From contig JAQVYS010000006.1 in NCBI GenBank assembly GCA_028708605.1, positions 1-59,402 on the forward strand: 59,402 nt of DNA, in the 5' to 3' direction. The notes beneath the pieces are model-generated. The model saw only the letters and a program-made list of their open reading frames with translations, made no database searches and was not told where the DNA came from. Each line of letters begins with the position of its first letter. Position 1 is the stretch's first letter. A program made the translations under genes and the position numbers. The DNA is from Bacillota bacterium (GTDB lineage Bacteria > Bacillota > DTU065). This document shows positions 53,863 to 59,402 of this stretch, piece by piece.

Positions 53863-56800
53863 ATGTCGTCATTTAGGAAATTAGCATTTACTCTACTTAT
53901 TTTTTCTACATTTACTTTTGTCTTAGCCTCTGCAAATCAGAGTCTCGATGGCTATGCTCTGAATTTAAAAGAAGGCGAAAACCTTAAAGGAACTGCAAAT
54001 ATCTATGTAAAAGGCAACGAAGGTGACTTTTTCACCCTAAAGGTAGATGGCAACGAATATAAACCGGCAGATAAAAAACCACAAATCCTTATTATTTACC
54101 AAGGTGGCGATGGTACGCCTGACCGGGATATTAAAACAGATAGTACCTATAATGCCAGTAACACAATCGGTCTAAACGGCAAAAGCCTTGGTCGTTTTCC
54201 AAGTGATGGCGCTAAAGGCTATGCGATAAATGCAAGTCTTTTTAGAGAAGGCGAAAACGCTGTATCTGTGATCGTAGGCGGCTATTGGGGAAATGGTCCC
54301 TATAATGAAAAAAGACCCCACGGACAAGCAACAAACCATCAAGGACAAACTAAAGACGATTTTTTGTTAAGTCACGTTAAGTTTGTCTTACCTGATGGCT
54401 CCATCGTAGAGCCTGATGGTTTTGTCTCTTATAAAGCAAAAGCTGTGGGTTCAACAGAAAAGGTCGTTACAAGATACGTTCCGTATCCATTTAGTGAAGA
54501 CGAACTCTTCTGGCTTGGCGATGGATGGGGAAATCATGACACTTGGGCTGGAAACAACACTGATAGAACCAAGCTTAACTCTGTAGATATGGGACGCTAC
54601 GATATACCATACAAAGTCGAATTTCTCCTTAACTACCAAAGACCTGGCTCTGAGGCAGTCTTTGAGATTGATACTACAAAACTTAATGATGGTAACCACC
54701 TAATTGAAGCTTATGCTGGAGAAAACTTGATTTTTAAAGGTGATATCCTAGTAGACAACTCTCCACCTCAAATTGTAACAAATCTGAAAAATAACCAGTT
54801 AGTTACAAATGGCTTTATGATTGAAGGTAGCTTCACTGATGAATGTTCTGGTCTTAAGATAAGTAATATTCTTTTAGAAGGAAAGCAAATTGCTCGGGGT
54901 AAAGACTTTACCTACACTCTCAAAAACCTTAAGCCCGGTTCATATTCTCTAATCTTTGAAGCTAGCGATAAAGCAGATAACACAGTCTATCAGAGTGTTT
55001 ACTTTATAGTTACAGATGATGTAACCCCAGATTATCAACTCTTAGAAAACGAAGATGGGGCATTCGATTTAACAGTAAAAGAAGGGTCGCCTAAGGTTAC
55101 TCTTTATAACATTGATACACTGGATTATAAAGCCTCCTATGGAACAACACCTGATCTACAAGACTTTTCTATAGTAGAGGCTGTTCCAGAGCCTAACCTG
55201 CAGCTATTCCGAAACAAAGAAGGTATTTTTACCACTACCTCAGTATCTGGTATACCATATCACTTATTTGAAGTTGATGTTTCTAAAGTCAAAAATAAGA
55301 CCCTCTTTCTCTCCTTTCATGGCAAGACTTTAGAGGACGAACGTTTAGCACTTAAGGTCTATAATCAGAAGACATCGTCCTTTGACCGTGTTGCCTTTGG
55401 TTATGGAGAAGTCGAGTTACAAGCTGAAGTAGATATTCAAACTTACAACATGGATGGTAAAATCTATGTTATTGCTATGCCTGACTACGTGACAAACGGC
55501 AGTAATACAATGCTTTGGATCACTGATCCTCAACACTATACCAAGTTTGAGGATTTGCACGACTTTTACTACAGAAGCTACCAATTTGCCGGGGCTGAGT
55601 ATGAAGCTGGAAGAGCCGGCTATCTAATTACTACCGGTGACCTAGTTGACGACTCTCCAGAAAGTGCACTTGCTCCTGACCAGTGGGTAATCGCAGACAA
55701 AGCCTTTAGTTATGTCGATAAGGCGGATCTTCCAAATGGCGCTGTTTCCGGTAATCACGATACGGGAAACTACCCAAGTGCAGACTACAGCCTGTACTCC
55801 GAGTACTTTGGAGCCAGTCGCTACCGCAATAAGGCTTTTTACGGAGGTAGCCTAAACGACAATGCATCTCATTTTGATCTAATTACAATAGGAAATACTG
55901 ACTTTGTCATTTTGTACCTTGGCTATGGTGTCGAGGGCACTCCTGAGACTGTAGAATGGGCCAATCAAGTTCTAAAAAGATATAGCCATCGCAATGCAAT
56001 TATCTGTACTCATCAGTATCTAAGAGCTACTACAGCGACCTGGGATGAGACTTCCCGCGCTGAAGTAATCTTCAACGAAATTGTTGTACCAAACGAAAAT
56101 GTCAAAATGCTCCTTTGTGGTCATAGCGATGGAGCTGTTACTCTAAAAAAACAGATTGCCTCTCGCACTTTCTACGAAATACTATCCGACTATCAATTCG
56201 TCCAACTAGAGCCAGACTCTTATTATAATGGCAACAAACATTACATTGGTAATGTCCCTTACTGTAATGGTGAAGGATATATGCGCTCGATGTCTTTTTG
56301 TGGCAATACTGTATCTACGAAAACCTTCTCCCCTATTACAGGCGGAAAAAACCCTCACGGAAACCGTGACGAATTCACAATTAGCATTGACTTTATACCT
56401 CCAAAAAGGGAGATCACAACAGCTTTCTTTAGTGCAGCTGTAACAAAAACTGAAATTGCAGCTAAAAAGCTAAAGAAAGGTCAAACCTTGAAGGTCTCAC
56501 AAGATTCCTCCCCACTTATGGCCGTTATCTCAAATGCAAATAAAGTAGCCTTTACCTTCCCCATCTTTCTAGAAGAAAAAGCTCTTAATCTTTCAGACGC
56601 TTTTATAAGACCAGTTGATTTACAAAACCTAGAAGCACTTGTCTGTGAGTCTAACCTGCTCGAAAAAGAAGACTATTTGACTGCGTCTTTTAATGAATTT
56701 AGTTCTGCCTTAAAAGTAGCAACAAAAACCTTGAAAACAGACTTCCCTAGTGATTTAGAGGTCCTTAAAGCATATATTGATTTAAGTAATGCAATCTATA

Positions 56801-57351
56801 ACCTTCGAAAAAAATCCGAAGACGCGATCGATCCTGCTGATTTAAAGCTACTCTATACTTTCGATTTAGCTTTAGATGCCTGGGAAAACTCAGCAGGCCC
56901 TGCTAGCATAAAAGATGAACGATCTTATCTGAAAGCTACGCCTACTAATGGAAGCGGAATCACCATTGAAAAAACCGCATATGCCCCAAACAGTTGGCCC
57001 CAAATGAAATACCTAACTGTAAACATTCCTCTTCATCTTGAAGGTGGCAAAATCTATCTAGAATTAGATGTAAATGCTGGAAGCGGTTGGGTCATTTATC
57101 CCCTAGTCAAACAAGAACGTAAACGTCGATCTTTCCGCATCAACTATGTCATTGAAGGCATTGCACGGAAGGATTCAGACGGTGGTCCTGGTCTCTTTAC
57201 GGGCGTATATGATATTACTCAGGCCTTACTCGATAACGGTTTTGATCTTACAAAACCTCTTGAGTTTACCATGATGATCAATGCTGTCCCAGGTCCTGTA
57301 ACTATTAATAGGTTAGCGATTTTGACTGACAAACCAAACGATGAAAACTAA
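53863..57351 (+). CDS. large secreted calcineurin-like metallophosphoesterase
   Basis: This 1162-aa protein has a signal peptide (residues 1-24, ending near ASA). Residues about 25-390 form a beta-rich region (Ig/lectin-like, with DGNHLIEAYAGENLIFKGDI and PGSYSLIFEASDKADN). The phosphoesterase domain runs from about 545 to 800: ITDPQHY, TTGDLVDD (near 591), SGNHDTG (near 628), CTHQY (near 714) and CGHSDG (near 751). The C-terminal part (from about 1005, LYTFDLALDAWENSAG) looks like a galactose-binding domain. It probably hydrolyses an extracellular phosphoester, but the substrate is unknown. Confidence 0.85.
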   Translation: MSSFRKLAFTLLIFSTFTFVLASANQSLDGYALNLKEGENLKGTANIYVKGNEGDFFTLKVDGNEYKPADKKPQILIIYQGGDGTPDRDIKTDSTYNASNTIGLNGKSLGRFPSDGAKGYAINASLFREGENAVSVIVGGYWGNGPYNEKRPHGQATNHQGQTKDDFLLSHVKFVLPDGSIVEPDGFVSYKAKAVGSTEKVVTRYVPYPFSEDELFWLGDGWGNHDTWAGNNTDRTKLNSVDMGRYDIPYKVEFLLNYQRPGSEAVFEIDTTKLNDGNHLIEAYAGENLIFKGDILVDNSPPQIVTNLKNNQLVTNGFMIEGSFTDECSGLKISNILLEGKQIARGKDFTYTLKNLKPGSYSLIFEASDKADNTVYQSVYFIVTDDVTPDYQLLENEDGAFDLTVKEGSPKVTLYNIDTLDYKASYGTTPDLQDFSIVEAVPEPNLQLFRNKEGIFTTTSVSGIPYHLFEVDVSKVKNKTLFLSFHGKTLEDERLALKVYNQKTSSFDRVAFGYGEVELQAEVDIQTYNMDGKIYVIAMPDYVTNGSNTMLWITDPQHYTKFEDLHDFYYRSYQFAGAEYEAGRAGYLITTGDLVDDSPESALAPDQWVIADKAFSYVDKADLPNGAVSGNHDTGNYPSADYSLYSEYFGASRYRNKAFYGGSLNDNASHFDLITIGNTDFVILYLGYGVEGTPETVEWANQVLKRYSHRNAIICTHQYLRATTATWDETSRAEVIFNEIVVPNENVKMLLCGHSDGAVTLKKQIASRTFYEILSDYQFVQLEPDSYYNGNKHYIGNVPYCNGEGYMRSMSFCGNTVSTKTFSPITGGKNPHGNRDEFTISIDFIPPKREITTAFFSAAVTKTEIAAKKLKKGQTLKVSQDSSPLMAVISNANKVAFTFPIFLEEKALNLSDAFIRPVDLQNLEALVCESNLLEKEDYLTASFNEFSSALKVATKTLKTDFPSDLEVLKAYIDLSNAIYNLRKKSEDAIDPADLKLLYTFDLALDAWENSAGPASIKDERSYLKATPTNGSGITIEKTAYAPNSWPQMKYLTVNIPLHLEGGKIYLELDVNAGSGWVIYPLVKQERKRRSFRINYVIEGIARKDSDGGPGLFTGVYDITQALLDNGFDLTKPLEFTMMINAVPGPVTINRLAILTDKPNDEN

Positions 57352-57387
57352 AAGAAAAAACAAAAATTAACAACTAAAGTGGTAAAC

Positions 57388-57426
57388 GAAAAGAGCCTTG
57401 CATTAATTGGTGCAAGGCTCTCTATT
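57388..57426. terminator. bidirectional terminator between the phosphoesterase and glycosidase genes
   Basis: A 10-bp perfect stem GAGCCTTGCA/TGCAAGGCTC lies between the convergent genes, with A- and T-rich flanks. Confidence 0.85.
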
Positions 57427-59106
57427 TTAGTAAGTTATTGCCACTAAATCAAATGGTCTTGTAGTGTATTCAAGAGGTGTAATAAGACTCTTTAGCTGGC
57501 TTAAATCGTTTTTCAACCTTTGTTTTTTCGGTCCTTCAAGTTTATCAGTTTTTGCAGACAGACTATTTATCTCTTCTAGCACCTTGTTCCAATAGTCGTT
57601 ATCCTCGGGAACGTGGGCTCTTAAATCCCTAGTTCCATACTTTGGGCCAGGGAAATTCTCAATCATGTCGCTGATTCTGTTAAAATCAGCTAGCCACAAG
57701 TTTTTTTCTTCCACTGAAAAACCAGCATAACTACCTAAGGCCTCTACACGTTGACTTAACCAGTCTAGGAATATAACTGCTGCGTTTGCAGGATCGCGGA
57801 ATGTAGGATACGCTTTATCTCTAAAGAGGCCGTTTCTTAAGATCTGATAATATGGTGTTTTAATGTGTAAGAGCGAAAATAACGTCTGTCCTGTCATCGG
57901 CGCATTTTGTCCCACTAACCATTCTTCTGCCATGACTTCAGGTGTAAAGGAGTACAGGGTCATGCCTGGGTAAGCATAAGTGCGTCCACCAATACGGTTA
58001 AGATCAAAATCAAGAAGCTCTTTGTATTCTTTGGGGTCTGCAGAGTAACTCATCGGTAAGACAAAGTGCAAGCTTCTATTGTCGATCCAGTTATGCCAAT
58101 CCTGTCCCAGTGAGTTTTTACCCCAGGTTCTTGGAGCTGTAGCTGCTGAGACCATTATATGGGGATCTAATCTTAACATCTCAACTCTTACTAGTTCCAC
58201 AAAGCTTGCGATAAACTGGGCTTTAAACTCTCTGAAGTGGTTATAATAGACTGAAGACATTGAAAGCTCACGGGGATCACGTCCGAAAAGTTCTTGATAC
58301 AACCCTACGGCGTAATCTCCATAGCCAAACCCGTCTTTGTACCTAATATTATCTAAATGGATACCATCAATATCGTATTTGGCGACTTCTAACATAATAG
58401 AAAGAAGATGATCTCTTGCTTCAGGGTGAGCAGGAGAAAAGAAATAATCTGTATGAGCAGTGTCATTGTACTCGCCTTTAATGTTTCGATCAAGCAAATC
58501 TAACCTATCCAAAAAAGGCTCTATGTTGCCTTGTAAGCCATAGACCATAACCCAAGGATGGACTTCCATTCCATATTTATGTGCCTCCTCGATGATAATG
58601 TCAAGAGGATCTTCATCTGGGAAGCAGAGTTTGTACCAAAGTCCTTGTTCAACTATATCAGATTCATAGATAGCCTCTCCTGCAAAATAAACACAAGGCA
58701 GTATAATGTTGACATTTAAATCATTTAACCAACTAATAAGGTTTCTTAGTTCCATTGGAGAGCTAATCTTAGCTAAAGCTTGGTCATCAAGCCATACTGC
58801 ACGAGTCTCTACTGGGCGTGATTCTGTAAGATCTGCTCTCACTTCTTTCAAAAGTGCAAAAGCTTCTGCTCTGTCTTTATCTTCTGTGCTTGAGGCAAGA
58901 GATTCTATTCTATTTATTTTATCCTCTACAGTATCGTAATCTAAAAGTGCCATTTCTTGCTTTTTTTGTTCCATCTCTTGTCTCATAAGTTGATTCTCCT
59001 CAAAGACAGAATTCTGAGCAAAAACACTTGCAGTCAAACTCAAAAAAAACGTAAGACAAATTGTGATACAAAACGTGGATCTTACCTTTCTTCTTATTAA
59101 GCGCAA
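57427..59106 (-). CDS. secreted glycosyl hydrolase-like protein (GHL10/DUF187 family)
   Basis: This 559-aa protein has an N-terminal signal peptide (hydrophobic residues 12-30, ending near VFAQ) and a short coiled coil (about 35-90). The GHL10 barrel runs from about residue 100 (RPVETRAVWLDDQALA) with VNIILPCVYFAGEAIYES, EAHKYGMEVHPWVMVYG, DIDGIHLDNIRY, and VSAATAPRTWG. These TIM-barrel enzymes cleave polysaccharides or wall glycans. DGIHLDNIRY holds the likely catalytic Asp. The gene is convergent with the phosphoesterase. Confidence 0.85.
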   Translation of the reverse strand: MRLIRRKVRSTFCITICLTFFLSLTASVFAQNSVFEENQLMRQEMEQKKQEMALLDYDTVEDKINRIESLASSTEDKDRAEAFALLKEVRADLTESRPVETRAVWLDDQALAKISSPMELRNLISWLNDLNVNIILPCVYFAGEAIYESDIVEQGLWYKLCFPDEDPLDIIIEEAHKYGMEVHPWVMVYGLQGNIEPFLDRLDLLDRNIKGEYNDTAHTDYFFSPAHPEARDHLLSIMLEVAKYDIDGIHLDNIRYKDGFGYGDYAVGLYQELFGRDPRELSMSSVYYNHFREFKAQFIASFVELVRVEMLRLDPHIMVSAATAPRTWGKNSLGQDWHNWIDNRSLHFVLPMSYSADPKEYKELLDFDLNRIGGRTYAYPGMTLYSFTPEVMAEEWLVGQNAPMTGQTLFSLLHIKTPYYQILRNGLFRDKAYPTFRDPANAAVIFLDWLSQRVEALGSYAGFSVEEKNLWLADFNRISDMIENFPGPKYGTRDLRAHVPEDNDYWNKVLEEINSLSAKTDKLEGPKKQRLKNDLSQLKSLITPLEYTTRPFDLVAITY

Positions 59107-59220
59107 ATTTTTCCAACTCCCATCGGATTAAAGATAAATAAGACTATACACTACTAGATTACATGTGCGCTTTCAATCTCCTCTAAGATTTAAATATCTA
59201 GCAAAACTTCAGTTTCAAAG

Positions 59221-59402
59221 GGATAGTGTAAAATATTTTGTGTAAATAAAAGGAGAAGTCCTTTAGTTCGGGTATAAGTTTTGTGACAAAAAACCAAACC
59301 CCGAAGGAGGACCTCTCATGATTAATAATACTCAAAAACTTAAAGAAATCCTCTCCTCAAATTCAATTTTGGAAGATTTTATCTTATCTCTAATCAAATC
59401 AA
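59221..59402 (+). mobile_element. possible left end of an insertion sequence with an open frame running off the window
   Basis: A TGTAAAATATTTTGTGTAAA motif is followed by an AAGGAGG ribosome site and an ATG at 59319 whose frame stays open to the window edge. The motif is reminiscent of IS256-family termini. The visible protein MINNTQKLKEILSSNSILED has too little information to name. This is a weak call. Confidence 0.35.
59319..59402 (+). CDS. unidentified partial CDS at right edge, possible transposase
   Basis: 28 codons are visible, starting MINNTQKLKEILSSNSILED and ending at the window edge. The AAGGAGG site 7 nt upstream is strong, so the frame is probably translated. The sequence is too short to place in a family. 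A transposase fits the adjacent terminal-repeat-like motif but is only a suggestion. Confidence 0.45.

Noticed and set aside
1-59402. CRISPR arrays or other regularly spaced repeats
   Set aside because: No direct repeats with regular spacers were seen on either strand; the only repeated blocks are the related intron 3' ends in recA.

Overview
The window is a gene-dense, low-GC segment of a chromosome from an endospore-forming Firmicute, most likely a member of Clostridia. The spore genes show this: spoIVA, spoIIP, the spoVAC-AD-AE trio, spoVS, gerW (ytfJ) and an alpha/beta-type SASP. Order recA-recX-rny-ymdB-spoVS, an ispH-rpsA fusion, DUF1614 and DUF3189 genes, and addBA point the same way. 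Nearly every gene is on the minus strand, so the window is probably one arm of the replication-leading strand. The exceptions are a small holin-like membrane gene, a very large secreted phosphoesterase and an open frame at the right edge. No CRISPR array or prophage was seen.

Layout by rising coordinate: 0-1.3 kb, NuoF-like (partial) and NuoE-like subunits; 1.4-2.3 kb, secreted endonuclease/exonuclease/phosphatase-family protein; 2.7 kb, tRNA-Pro(GGG); 2.8-6.1 kb, hom-thrC-thrB; 6.4-8.3 kb, HU and spoIVA; 8.3-9.7 kb, decayed non-coding DNA; 9.7-14 kb, plsY, der, DUF3189, spoIIP, DUF1614; 14-22.3 kb, a compact aroH::hisC - aroF - tyrA - aroA - cmk - plsC - ispH::rpsA run; 22.4-29.3 kb, a flavoprotein, a pseudouridine synthase, a DUF218 protein, gerW, DUF2953, scpB, scpA, an HD protein and lysA; 30-36.6 kb, spoVA genes, dipeptidase, spoVS, ymdB, rny, recX; 36.6-41.5 kb, recA; 41.6-51.1 kb, thpR, a secreted carbohydrate-binding-like protein, SASP, a hotdog-like protein, a dehydrogenase and addA/addB; 51.2-52.3 kb, a wrecked group II intron; 52.3-59.4 kb, alanine dehydrogenase, a 1162-aa secreted phosphoesterase, a secreted glycosidase-like protein and the possible left end of an insertion sequence.

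The outstanding feature is recA. It is broken into five exons (295, 81, 248, 30 and 396 nt) by four group II introns (811, 776, 1349 and 962 nt). I located each junction by reading the conserved RecA protein across it. The five exons rejoin exactly in frame into a 349-aa RecA with Walker A, L1 and L2 regions complete. Each intron starts GTGCG (GTACG in the first), has a recognisable domain V, and ends in AY. One exon is only 30 nt (ten codons, inside the L2 region). Intron 3 carries a 315-aa ORF that looks like a group II reverse transcriptase/maturase which has lost the YADD palm region but kept the thumb/maturase part. The recA promoter is well formed and overlaps a LexA/DinR-type SOS box. 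Expression of the main recombinase therefore appears to need four RNA splicing events, perhaps served by one reverse-transcriptase-dead maturase.

Other points of note are a chorismate mutase-aminotransferase fusion with a natural active-site swap (Asp at the position of B. subtilis Cys75, Gln at Glu78), an AddAB pair in which AddA carries an extra C-terminal cysteine cluster while AddB lacks a Walker A motif, a NuoF-like subunit with an altered glycine-rich loop, and a SASP with a long Gln/Asn-rich tail.
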